Positions 45,548 through 57,380 of a stretch of 64,000 bases of DNA are shown in pieces (positions within the stretch are counted from its first letter, which is position 1; each line of letters starts with the position of its first letter). The stretch covers positions 150,068 through 214,067 of the forward strand of contig NZ_JAPNLJ010000012.1 in the NCBI RefSeq assembly GCF_026627445.1, read 5' to 3'. This stretch comes from Streptomyces sp. H27-H1. Its GTDB lineage: Bacteria; Actinomycetota; Actinomycetes; Streptomycetales; Streptomycetaceae. Made by a program: the position numbers and the translations under genes. The notes under the pieces were generated by a model, which saw nothing but the letters and a program-made list of their open reading frames with translations, did not search any database and was not told where the DNA came from.

Positions 45548-46684
45548 ATGACTGAGAATCTGCCGAGCGCCACCCGCCCCCTTCGCATCCTTGCCGCCAT
45601 GTCCGGCGGCGTGGACTCCGCCGTCGCCGCCGCCCGGGCGGTCGAAGCCGGGCACGACGTGACCGGTGTCCACCTCGCCCTCTCCGCGAATCCGCAGTCC
45701 TTCCGGACCGGCGCCCGCGGCTGCTGCACGATCGAGGACTCCCGCGACGCCCGCCGTGCCGCCGACGTCATCGGCATCCCGTTCTACGTCTGGGACCTCG
45801 CCGAGCGCTTCCGCGAGGACGTCGTCGAGGACTTCATCGCCGAGTACGAGGCCGGGCGCACCCCGAACCCCTGCCTGCGCTGCAACGAGAAGATCAAGTT
45901 CGCCGCGCTGCTCGACAAGGCCCTCGCCCTCGGCTTCGACGCCGTCTGCACCGGCCACTACGCCACCGTCGTCCTGACCGAGGACGGCACGCGCGAGCTG
46001 CACCGCGCCTCCGACATGGCCAAGGACCAGTCGTACGTCCTCGGCGTCCTCGACGAGAAGCAGCTCGCCCACGCGCTCTTCCCGCTCGGCGACACCCTCA
46101 CCACCAAGGAAGAGATCCGCGCCGAGGCCGAGCAGCGGGGCCTGGCCGTCGCGAAGAAGCCCGACAGCCACGACATCTGCTTCATCGCCGACGGCGACAC
46201 CCAGGGCTTCCTCGCGAACCGACTCGGCAAGGCCGAGGGCGACATCGTCGACGAGGTCACCGGCGAGAAGGTCGGCACCCACGAGGGCGCCTTCGGATTC
46301 ACCATCGGCCAGCGCAAGGGCCTGCGGATCGGCCACCCGGCCCCCGACGGCAAGCCGCGCTACGTCCTCGACATCTCCCCGGTGAACAACACCGTCACCG
46401 TCGGCCCCGTCGAGGCCCTCGACGTCACCGCCCTCACCGCGATCCGCCCCCGCTGGTGCGGCTCCACCGCCGCCGCCCCGGGCACGTACACCGCGCAGCT
46501 GCGCGCCCACGGCGGCGAGACCGAGGTCTTCGCCGAGCTGGTCGAGGGCGAACTGCGCGTCCGCTTCGCCGAGCCGGTCCGCGGAGTCGCCCCCGGCCAG
46601 GCGATCGTCCTCTACGACGGCACCCGCGTGGTCGGCTCCGCCACCATCTCCGCGACGACGCGGGCCACGGCGGCCGCGGTCTAG
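45548..46684 (+). CDS. mnmA: tRNA-specific 2-thiouridylase MnmA
   Basis: Cytosolic enzyme (378 aa) making 2-thiouridine at the wobble position of Lys, Glu and Gln tRNAs, using ATP and persulfide sulfur. The PP-loop is MSGGVDSAV (18-26). The two catalytic cysteines are C109 ([12 protein letters not shown]) and C211 (HDICFIAD). The central AKDQSYVLG and [10 protein letters not shown] blocks and the C-terminal beta barrel are present. ATG 45548 is the natural start. The cysteine desulfurase at 43608 is the likely sulfur donor. Confidence 0.96.
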   Translation: MTENLPSATRPLRILAAMSGGVDSAVAAARAVEAGHDVTGVHLALSANPQSFRTGARGCCTIEDSRDARRAADVIGIPFYVWDLAERFREDVVEDFIAEYEAGRTPNPCLRCNEKIKFAALLDKALALGFDAVCTGHYATVVLTEDGTRELHRASDMAKDQSYVLGVLDEKQLAHALFPLGDTLTTKEEIRAEAEQRGLAVAKKPDSHDICFIADGDTQGFLANRLGKAEGDIVDEVTGEKVGTHEGAFGFTIGQRKGLRIGHPAPDGKPRYVLDISPVNNTVTVGPVEALDVTALTAIRPRWCGSTAAAPGTYTAQLRAHGGETEVFAELVEGELRVRFAEPVRGVAPGQAIVLYDGTRVVGSATISATTRATAAAV

Positions 46685-46750
46685 GACGGCGCGGGCCCCG
46701 GTCGGGCCGGGCCCCGGCCGGGCCCGGCCCCAGCGCCCCGGGGGGCCCGG

Positions 46751-47677
46751 TCAGGCCACCGTCAGCACGATCTTGCCGGTGGTCCGGCCGCGCTCGCCGA
46801 TCTCGTGCGCCTTCGCGGCCTCGGCCAGCGGCAGCACGGTGTCGACGACCGGCCGCAGCCGGCCCTCTTCCACCAGCGCGGCCACGGCCTTGAGACCCGC
46901 GTAGTCCGGCTCCACCAGCGTCCAGCCGGTGTGCACCCCGGGCGCGTCCGCCGGTACGTCGTCCGGGCTCGGCAGGGTCACCAGGTGCCCGCCGGGCTTG
47001 AGGACCGCCAGGGAACGCTGCCCGTAGTCCCCGCCGACGGAGTCCAGCACGATGTCGACGGGCGCGCCGACGGCCTCGGCGAAGTCGGCCGAGTGGTAGT
47101 CGATCAGCTCGTCGGCGCCCAGGGAGCGCAGCAGCTCGTGCTTGCCGGCGCTGGCGGTGCCGATCACGTACGCCCCGTAGGCCTTGGCGATCTGCACCGC
47201 GAGGTGGCCCACGCCGCCCGCCGCCGCGTGGATCAGCACCCGCTGCCCGGCGGTGAGGCCCGCCGTGTCGACCAGCGACTGGTAGGCGGTCAGGGCCGCC
47301 AGCGGCAGCGCGGCCGCCGCGGTGTGGTCGATGTTCGCGGGCTTGCGGACGAAGTGCCGGGCCGGGGCCGTCACGTACTCGGCGTACGCGCTCGCCTGGT
47401 GCGGGAAGCGCGGCATGCCGAAGACCTCGTCGCCCGGCTGGAACAGGGTCACGCCCGGGCCGACGGCCTCGACCGTGCCGGACACGTCCCAGCCGACGGC
47501 CGGGACCGGGCCCCAGGAGATCAGGCCGCCGGTGGCGCGGGTCTTCCAGTCGACCGGGTTGACGCCCGCCGCGCGGACCCGCACCAGGATCTCGGCGGGG
47601 GCCGGCTCCGGCCGGTCCAGCTCGGTCTCGGTGAGTACTTCGGGTCCGCCCCACTGGCTGACGACGACGGCACGCAT
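46751..47677 (-). CDS. NADP-dependent zinc-type/quinone oxidoreductase (MDR family)
   Basis: Cytosolic medium-chain dehydrogenase/reductase (308 aa). The N-terminal GroES-like part includes RVRAAGVNPVDWKTR and WDVSGTVEAVGPGV; the cofactor site is VLIHAAAGGVGHLAVQIAKA, the NADPH-type AxxGVG loop. Cys zinc ligands are absent, so it belongs to the zinc-free quinone oxidoreductase branch. ATG 47677 has GGAG upstream. It is divergent from a GlxA-type regulator with a perfect palindrome in the shared promoter, so the regulator probably controls it. Confidence 0.92.
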   Translation of the reverse strand: MRAVVVSQWGGPEVLTETELDRPEPAPAEILVRVRAAGVNPVDWKTRATGGLISWGPVPAVGWDVSGTVEAVGPGVTLFQPGDEVFGMPRFPHQASAYAEYVTAPARHFVRKPANIDHTAAAALPLAALTAYQSLVDTAGLTAGQRVLIHAAAGGVGHLAVQIAKAYGAYVIGTASAGKHELLRSLGADELIDYHSADFAEAVGAPVDIVLDSVGGDYGQRSLAVLKPGGHLVTLPSPDDVPADAPGVHTGWTLVEPDYAGLKAVAALVEEGRLRPVVDTVLPLAEAAKAHEIGERGRTTGKIVLTVA

Positions 47678-47750
47678 GGATGTCTCCTCTGGTCGATTCC
47701 CGCGGTTTTCGCAGGTCCCGGCGGTCTTCCGCCGCCCGGGGACCCCAGCC

Positions 47751-47790
47751 TGGCCGTACGCGGCTCCGCGAGGAACTGGCCGTACGGCCA
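47751..47790. promoter_or_regulatory. Palindromic operator in divergent promoter region
   Basis: A perfect 14-bp palindrome TGGCCGTACGGCCA (47777-47790) is preceded by a 10-base half-like copy TGGCCGTACG at 47751-47760. Centres are spaced about two to three helical turns apart. The position, 20-60 bases before the GlxA-type gene and 75-115 from the oxidoreductase start, suits binding of the AraC-type regulator itself. Confidence 0.55.
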
Positions 47791-47810
47791 CTATGTGACA
47801 GAATCTGGCC

Positions 47811-48824
47811 ATGGACTCGCCGACCCCGCCCCGACCGCCGCGCCCGCACCGCATCGCCGTGCTCGCCCTCGAAGGGGTTCCCCCGTTCGAGCTGGGCATG
47901 CCGTCCAGGGTGTTCGGCAATGCCTTCGACGAGGCCGGGAACCCGCTCTACGAGGTCACCGTCTGCACCGCCGACGGCGAGCCCGTGACCAGCGACGCCG
48001 GATTCACCGTCGGGGTCCGCTCCGGCCCCGAGGCGCTGGCCGCCGCCGACACGGTGGTCGTCCCGCCCACCCACGCCATGGACGGGCTGATGCGGGGCGC
48101 CCCGCTGCCGCCGGAGCTCGTGGACGCCCTGGCCTCGATCCGCCCCGGCACCCGCATCGTCTCCATCTGCACGGGCTCCTGCGTCCTGGCCGCGGCCGGG
48201 CTGCTCGACGGCCGGCCCGCTACCACGCACTGGGCGCACGCTCCCGCCTTCCAGCGGGCCTTCCCGCTGGTCAAGCTCGACGAGGACGTGCTCTTCGTCG
48301 ACGACGGGGACATCCTGACCTCGGCGGGCGTCGCGGCCGGGGTCGACCTCTGCCTGTACCTGATCCGCGGCGACCACGGCACGGCCGTCGCCAACCGGGC
48401 CGCGCGGCTGTGCGTCGTACCGCCGTGGCGGGACGGCGGCCAGGCCCAGTACATCGACCGGCCCGTCCCCGAACCCACGCTCGCCACCACCACCGCCACC
48501 CGGGCCTGGGCCCTGGAACGGCTCTCCGAGCCGATCGCCCTGGCCGAGCTGGCCGCCCACGCCCGGATGAGCCTGCGCACCTTCACCCGCCGCTTCCGCG
48601 ACGAGGTCGGCATGACCCCGGTGCAGTGGATCACCGGCCAACGCCTCGAAGTGGCACGACAGCTGCTGGAGGCCAGCGACCTCCCCGTCGACCTGGTCGC
48701 CCACCGCTCCGGCTTCGGCTCGGCCAACTCCCTGCGCCAGCACATGCGCTCCACCCTCGGTATCTCCCCGATCGCCTACCGGCGCACCTTCCAGCCCAAC
48801 TCCCCTGCCCCTACGCACCATTGA
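47811..48824 (+). CDS. GlxA-family (DJ-1/PfpI + AraC) transcriptional regulator
   Basis: Cytosolic regulator (337 aa). The N-terminal DJ-1/PfpI-like sensing domain (about 13-190) includes RIAVLALEGVPPFELGMP and the cysteine region VSICTGSCVLAAAGLLDGRPATTHW. The C-terminal AraC DNA-binding domain (about 225-325) has two helix-turn-helix units: LAELAAHARMSLRTFTRRF and LVAHRSGFGSANSLRQHM. Such regulators often activate a divergent oxidoreductase gene, as here. Effector unknown. Confidence 0.93.
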   Translation: MDSPTPPRPPRPHRIAVLALEGVPPFELGMPSRVFGNAFDEAGNPLYEVTVCTADGEPVTSDAGFTVGVRSGPEALAAADTVVVPPTHAMDGLMRGAPLPPELVDALASIRPGTRIVSICTGSCVLAAAGLLDGRPATTHWAHAPAFQRAFPLVKLDEDVLFVDDGDILTSAGVAAGVDLCLYLIRGDHGTAVANRAARLCVVPPWRDGGQAQYIDRPVPEPTLATTTATRAWALERLSEPIALAELAAHARMSLRTFTRRFRDEVGMTPVQWITGQRLEVARQLLEASDLPVDLVAHRSGFGSANSLRQHMRSTLGISPIAYRRTFQPNSPAPTHH

Positions 48825-48885
48825 TGCACCGTCAGGACATCGGCATACTGCGTGGCCCTGCACTCTTCTGCTCAGGGGGAACCAC

Positions 48886-51800
48886 GTGCGCAACCACCAG
48901 GCCAGGGCGGGGGCGGCCGCTTCGATCGCGGCGGCCGCAGCCCTCGCGCTCGCGGCGGGGCTGACCACCCCGGCCGCCGCGACGCCCGCGACCGGCCCGT
49001 CAGGCACACGATCCGCGACCGCGTCGTCAGCCGCGAACTCCCCGCACTCCGCGACCACCCGCGTCACCCTCGTCACCGGCGACCGGGTCGTCCTCGACGC
49101 CGACGGCGAGCCCATCGCCCTCGAACGCGCCCCGGGCCGCGAGCACATACCGTTCTCGATGCGCCGCGACAACGGCCACACCAGCGTCCTGCCGTACGAC
49201 GCCCAGCCGCTGATCCGCGCCGGGAAGCTCGACCCCCGCCTGTTCGACGTCACCGAACTGAACCGCCCCGAGTACCGGGCCCACCCGGACGGCCGGCTCC
49301 AGCTGATCGTCGGCTACCAGGGCCCCGCCCCCGCCGCCCGGTCCGCCCTGCGGACCGTCGGCGGCCTCGAGGTCACCGGGACCTATCCCATCCTCGACGC
49401 CGAGGCCGTCAGCGCGGCCCCCCGCGCCGCCGCCGCCCTCTGGGAGGCGCTCACCGACCCCCGGCGGGACGTCGGGGGCCGCGCCGCGGCCCCGGGCATC
49501 GCCACGGTCTGGCTCGACGCCGTACGCACCGCCACCCTGGACAAGAGCACCCGGCAGATCGGCGCCGACCGGGCCTGGGCCGCCGGGTACGACGGCGCCG
49601 GCGTGAAGATCGCCGTCCTCGACACCGGCATCGACGCCACCCACGCCGACCTCGCGGGCAAGGTCGTCGCCGAACAGAATTTCTCCGCCGCCGCGGACGC
49701 CGCGGACCACTTCGGCCACGGCACGCACGTCGCCTCCATCGCCGCCGGTAGCGGGGCCCGCTCGGCCGGCGCCTTCAAAGGCGTCGCCCCCGGCGCGAAG
49801 CTCCTGAACGGCAAGGTCCTCGACGACCGCGGCTCCGGCCGCGACTCCTGGATCCTCGCCGGCATGGAATGGGCCCTCGCCCAGGGCGCCGACATCGTCA
49901 ACCTCAGCCTCGGCGGCCCCGACACCCCCCAGCTCGACCCGCTCGAAGCGGCCGTCGGCAGACTCAGCGCCGAGACGGGGGTGCTGTTCGCCGTCGCGGC
50001 GGGCAACAGCGGCCGCCGCGGCCCCGGCACCGTCAACTCCCCGGGCACCGCGGACGCCGCGCTCACCGTCGGCGCCGTCGACGACGCCGACGCCCTCGCC
50101 CCCTTCTCCAGCACCGGCCCGCGCGTCGGCGACGGCGGAGTCAAGCCGGACGTCACCGCCCCCGGCGTGGACATCACCGCGGCCGCCGCCCCCGGCAGCG
50201 TCATCGAGCGCGAGAGCGGCCAGGACCCGGCCGGCTACCTGACCATCTCCGGCACCTCCATGGCCACCCCGCACGTCGCGGGGGCCGCCGCCCTGCTCAA
50301 GCAGCAGCATCCGCAGTGGAAGGGCGCCGAGCTCAAGGGCGCGCTGACCGGCTCGGCCAAGGGCGCCGCGTACACCCCGTACCAGCAGGGCACCGGCCGG
50401 ATCGCCGTCGACGGCGCGCTGGGCCAGAGCGTGGTCGCCCAGACGGCGGCGCTGACCTTCGACACGCAGCGCTGGCCGCACGCGGACGACACCCCGCAGT
50501 CCCGGAAGATCACCTACCGGAACCTCGGCTCCGTACCCGTCACCCTCGACCTCACCGTCGCGGGCAGCGGCCCCGGCGGCGCGCCCGCGCCCGAGGGCTT
50601 CTTCGCCCTCGGCGCCGGCCGGCTCACCGTCCCCGCGGGCGAAACCGCCGAGACCGCGCTGACCGTGGACACCCGGCTCGGCGGCACGGTGGACGGCACG
50701 TACAGCGCGTACACCACCGCGACCGTCACCGGCGGAGGCCAGCGGGTGCGTACGGCCGCCGTCGCCGAACGCGAGGCCGAGTCCTACGACCTGACGCTCC
50801 GCCACCTCGCCCGCGACGGGAAACCGGCCAAGGACTACTCCACCACCGTCCAGGGCACCAGGGGCAGTGCGGCGGCCCGCCGCTTCGAGGCCTACGACGC
50901 CTCCGGCACCGTCACCCTGCGCGTCCCCAAGGGCGGCTACCTGCTCGACGCCTCCCTCGTCGTCGACCCGCTCGACCTCACCAAGGGCGCCGACTGGATC
51001 GTCCAACCCCGGCTCGACGTCACCGCCGACACCACGGTCACGCTCGACGCGCGCACCACCCGCCCGGTGGAGATCACGGTCCCGTCGAAGTCGGCGCAGG
51101 CCCAGTTCGTGATGCCCACCTACACGCTGCGCGAGGGCGACGCCAGTTACGACTTCGGCTTCTGGCTCGACTCGCTCACCGGGTTCCGCAGCCGGCAGCT
51201 GGGCCCGCAGCCCGCGCCCGGCACGCTCCGCCAGCAGTGGGACGTGCACTGGGCGGACGGCGCCTCCGCGGAGTACCACGCGGTGCTGGGAGGCCCCGTG
51301 AAGAACCTCGCCACCGGCTACACCCGGCACCTCAAGCACCGGGACCTGGCGGCCCTGGTCGTCGGCCAGGGCGCCTCGGCCCCGGGCAAGGAGGGCACGC
51401 TCGTCGCGATGGGAAACCTCCCGGGCAGCCGGTCCGGGAGCTCGATGTCCTTCCGGCGGCCACTGCCGAACACGGCCACGCTCTACGTGTCCTCCCTCGA
51501 CGAGGTGACCTGGGACCTGCTCTTCACCCAGAGCGCCGGCCACGACGAGAACGGCTTCCCGCGGGAGGAGGCGGCCTACGAGGCGCAGGGCGGGCGCACC
51601 TTCGAGGGCGGTCGCACCTACCGCGAGCGCTTCAACGCGGCGGTCTTCGCACCTCGCACCGACGCCGCGCACGGGGTGCTGCGCGAGGGCGGCTCGATCG
51701 CGGGCTCCGTACCGCTGCTGGCGGACGGCGCGAACCACGCGGGCGGGTTCCACGACGCCACCGGCAGCACCGTCCTGCGCCGCGACGGAGTCGAGGCGGG

Positions 51801-52269
51801 CCGCAGCGAGAGCCCGCTGGAGTCGAGCGAGCCGTTCGCGGTCCCGCCGGGCGAGGCCTCGTACGAGCTCACCACCACCACCCGGCTGCGCCCGGAACTC
51901 TCCGGGACCTCCTCCGAGACCACGGCGACCTGGTGGTTCCGCTCGAAGGAGACGGCCGAACCCACCCCGATCCCCGTCTCGGTGGTCCGCTTCGACGCCC
52001 GCCCGGCCCTGGACGGCACCCTGCCCGCGGGCCGCACGGCGAACTTCCCGGTCACCGTCCAGGGCCCGGCGGCCACCGCCCCCGCCTCCCTGCGGGTCCA
52101 GGTCTCCTACGACGAGGGCCGCACCTGGCGCCCGCTCCACGTCCGGGACGGCAGGGTCGAGGTCCGCACCCCGGCCAAGGGCGGCACGGTATCCCTGCGC
52201 GCCGCCGTCACCGACCGCTCGGGCAACAAGTCGGAGGTGACCGTCCTGCGCGCGTACCTCGCCGGCTGA
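48886..52269 (+). CDS. Large secreted subtilisin-type (S8) serine protease
   Basis: Exported protease (1127 aa). A Sec signal peptide (about 1-32) is followed by a pro-region to about 215. The S8 catalytic domain (about 225-515) has D246 in VLDTGID, H278 in HGTHVASI and S458 in GTSMATPH, with the oxyanion Asn in AAGNSG. The C-terminal 600 residues are beta-rich domains of the kind found in large Streptomyces subtilases and may direct substrate binding. GTG 48886 follows GGGGGAACCAC. The protein is unusually long for a subtilase but normal for this Streptomyces group. Secreted protein degradation is likely. Confidence 0.93.
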   Translation: MRNHQARAGAAASIAAAAALALAAGLTTPAAATPATGPSGTRSATASSAANSPHSATTRVTLVTGDRVVLDADGEPIALERAPGREHIPFSMRRDNGHTSVLPYDAQPLIRAGKLDPRLFDVTELNRPEYRAHPDGRLQLIVGYQGPAPAARSALRTVGGLEVTGTYPILDAEAVSAAPRAAAALWEALTDPRRDVGGRAAAPGIATVWLDAVRTATLDKSTRQIGADRAWAAGYDGAGVKIAVLDTGIDATHADLAGKVVAEQNFSAAADAADHFGHGTHVASIAAGSGARSAGAFKGVAPGAKLLNGKVLDDRGSGRDSWILAGMEWALAQGADIVNLSLGGPDTPQLDPLEAAVGRLSAETGVLFAVAAGNSGRRGPGTVNSPGTADAALTVGAVDDADALAPFSSTGPRVGDGGVKPDVTAPGVDITAAAAPGSVIERESGQDPAGYLTISGTSMATPHVAGAAALLKQQHPQWKGAELKGALTGSAKGAAYTPYQQGTGRIAVDGALGQSVVAQTAALTFDTQRWPHADDTPQSRKITYRNLGSVPVTLDLTVAGSGPGGAPAPEGFFALGAGRLTVPAGETAETALTVDTRLGGTVDGTYSAYTTATVTGGGQRVRTAAVAEREAESYDLTLRHLARDGKPAKDYSTTVQGTRGSAAARRFEAYDASGTVTLRVPKGGYLLDASLVVDPLDLTKGADWIVQPRLDVTADTTVTLDARTTRPVEITVPSKSAQAQFVMPTYTLREGDASYDFGFWLDSLTGFRSRQLGPQPAPGTLRQQWDVHWADGASAEYHAVLGGPVKNLATGYTRHLKHRDLAALVVGQGASAPGKEGTLVAMGNLPGSRSGSSMSFRRPLPNTATLYVSSLDEVTWDLLFTQSAGHDENGFPREEAAYEAQGGRTFEGGRTYRERFNAAVFAPRTDAAHGVLREGGSIAGSVPLLADGANHAGGFHDATGSTVLRRDGVEAGRSESPLESSEPFAVPPGEASYELTTTTRLRPELSGTSSETTATWWFRSKETAEPTPIPVSVVRFDARPALDGTLPAGRTANFPVTVQGPAATAPASLRVQVSYDEGRTWRPLHVRDGRVEVRTPAKGGTVSLRAAVTDRSGNKSEVTVLRAYLAG

Positions 52270-52371
52270 CACCCGCCGCCCGCCGATGACCCCGGAGGTA
52301 ATCGACCCCGGGGCGCCGACGGGGCAGGATCGGACCAACAAGCCGATCCCGCAGGGAAGAAGAGGCCAGAG

Positions 52372-52716
52372 ATGACCGCCTACGCCATCGCCCACATACG
52401 CCCCGAGACCATGAACGAGGACATCCTCCGCTACATCGAGGAGATCCAGGCCACCATGGACCCCTTCGACGGCCGCTTCATCGTCCACGGCCGCGAGGTC
52501 GAGGTCATGGAGGGCAGCTGGCCCGGCACGATCGTGATGATCGCCTTCCCGGCCCTGGAGGCCGCCCGCGCCTGGTACGCGTCGCCCGCCTACCAGGCAC
52601 TGATCCCGCTGCGCGCCGACCACATCGCGGGAGACATCATCCTCGTCGACGGCGTCCCCCCGGACTACGACGCCGCGAAGACGGCCGCCACCCTCCGCAC
52701 GGCGGCGGGCCTGTAG
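52372..52716 (+). CDS. DUF1330 family protein
   Basis: Small cytosolic ferredoxin-like (dimeric alpha-beta barrel) protein (114 aa). The family pattern is AYAIAHIRPET, YIEEIQATMDPFDGRFIVHG, EGSWPGTIVMIAFPALEAARAWYASPAYQAL and PLRADHIAGDIILVDG. Function unknown for the family. ATG 52372 sits 8 or so bases after a purine-rich stretch (GAAGAGG). A small open frame of 53 codons begins 2 bases after its stop. Confidence 0.9.
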   Translation: MTAYAIAHIRPETMNEDILRYIEEIQATMDPFDGRFIVHGREVEVMEGSWPGTIVMIAFPALEAARAWYASPAYQALIPLRADHIAGDIILVDGVPPDYDAAKTAATLRTAAGL

Positions 52717-52718
52717 CG

Positions 52719-52880
52719 ATGGGAAGCCGGTCCAGCTACCTCGTCGACGGCCGCCGGTACCAGTCCTCCCACGGCGCCGTCGGCGTGGACCTCGACCTCC
52801 TCGCCGGGCCGGGGGTGTCCGCCCACCGCGCGGCAAAGGCCCGCGAGGTGATCAACCCGGCCCGCGCGTCAGCCCTCTGA
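52719..52880 (+). CDS. Possible small protein, unknown function
   Basis: An ATG frame of 53 codons begins 2 bases after the DUF1330 stop (MGSRSSYLVDGRRYQSSHGA...). Codon third positions are mostly G or C, its tail AHRAAKAREVINPARAS is helix-like, and spacing suggests translational coupling. There is no separate ribosome site beyond sequence inside the previous gene. It could also be chance; comparison with orthologous loci would decide. Confidence 0.35.
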   Translation: MGSRSSYLVDGRRYQSSHGAVGVDLDLLAGPGVSAHRAAKAREVINPARASAL

Positions 52881-53060
52881 CCTGGCCGGAGCGGGATGGA
52901 CACGCCGGCGGAAAGAGTCCGCTGCTTCCCCCGGACCCCTCCGCGAGGACCGCCCCTGACAGCGGACTCACGCGGTCGGCGCCGGATGCCGCCCCTCGGT
53001 GTTCGGGCCGCATCCGCGGGGCCGCCGCCGCGGGCCGGCGGTGGTGGGTGGGGTGCGAGC

Positions 53061-53755
53061 ATGGACCGTATGGCTACTCACCTGATCACCGGTGCCGGAT
53101 CCGGCATCGGCGCCGCCGTCGCGGCCCGCCTCCACGCCCGCGGCGACGACCTCGTCCTGCTCGCCCGCGACGCCGCCCGCGGCAAGCAGCTCACCGAGCG
53201 GTTCCCGGGATCCCGCGCTCTCGTCGGGGACCTCGCGGACCCCGACCGGCTCTCCTGGGCCTTCTCCAAGCAGGCCGTCCCGGAGCGGATCGACTCGCTC
53301 CTGCACATCGCCGGCACCGTGGACCTCGGGCCGGTGGGGGAGCTGCGGCCCAAGACCTGGCACCAGCAGCTCAACATCAACCTCATCGCCCCCGCCGAGG
53401 TGACCCGGCTGGTGCTCCCCACCCTGCGCGCCTCCCACGCCACCGTCGTCTTCGTGAACTCCGGCGCCGGGCTCGCCGCCCACGCCGACTGGAGCGCCTA
53501 CGCCGCCTCCAAGCACGGACTGAAGGCCCTCGCCGACTCCCTGCGCGCCGAGGAGAAGGAGAACGGCATCCGCGTCACCTCCGTCTACCCGGGCCGCACC
53601 GCCACGCCCATGCAGGCCAAGGTCCGCTCCCAGGAGGGCGAGTCCTACGACCCCGCCGACTGGATCGACCCCGAGTCCGTGGCGACCACCATCGTGATGG
53701 CCGTCGACCTGCCCCGCGACGCCGTGGTCAGCGACCTCACCGTCAGGCCCGGCCG

Positions 53756-53759
<4 letters not shown>
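53061..53759 (+). CDS. Short-chain dehydrogenase/reductase (SDR)
   Basis: Cytosolic NAD(P)-dependent oxidoreductase (232 aa). The cofactor motif is GAGSGIG near the N-terminus, the structural NxAG-like element is HIAGTVD, the catalytic Ser lies in VNSGAGLA and the YxxxK pair is in SAYAASKHGLK. ATG 53061 follows a G-rich stretch; ATG 53070 is an alternative. It overlaps the MetE-like gene by 4 bases (ATGA), so the two are co-expressed; substrate unknown. Confidence 0.92.
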
Positions 53760-56993
<3,234 letters not shown>

Positions 56994-57380
56994 CGAAGGC
57001 GAACGGATGCGTGGCGTGCGGCCGTACGAGCGGGCGTGCGCCGGGCGCGGTCGGCGGTGGCACCCGGCGGCGAACGGCTGGTACCGGGCTCATGCGAGGC
57101 CGGTACAAGGCTGGTGGCGGGCCCGGGGCCTGTCGGATCATCGGACGGGCCATCAGGGGGCCTGGTCCAAACTCACCCGTTCGGCGGATACCGTACTGAT
57201 GAGGATGGCTGGGTCGTATTCGGGCAACCGCCGCCGACCGCTGCCCCTGGGCGCCTCCCGCGTCCTACTGTTGAGGGGTGCGCCTGTCGTGCACGGCTGC
57301 TTGACGCGCTTCCAGCCGTGATGGCATGACATCGGGGCCATCGCGTGGCATCGGCATCGCCGGCTGTGAGAGGGACGGGC
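56994..57380 (+). other. Gene-free leader upstream of the GGDEF/EAL gene
   Basis: About 390 bases between ligA and the c-di-GMP gene; frames here have no conserved features. A short inverted repeat GTACCGG ... CCGGTAC lies at about 57080-57110. A loose promoter-like TTGACG (57301-57306) with CATGAC 18 bases downstream lies about 50 bases before the start codon. Confidence 0.4.

Noticed and set aside
49027..52836. Very long (over 1200 codons) minus-strand frame opposite the subtilase gene
   Set aside because: No recognisable motif; it is the mirror of a GC-rich gene with a complete catalytic triad on the plus strand.
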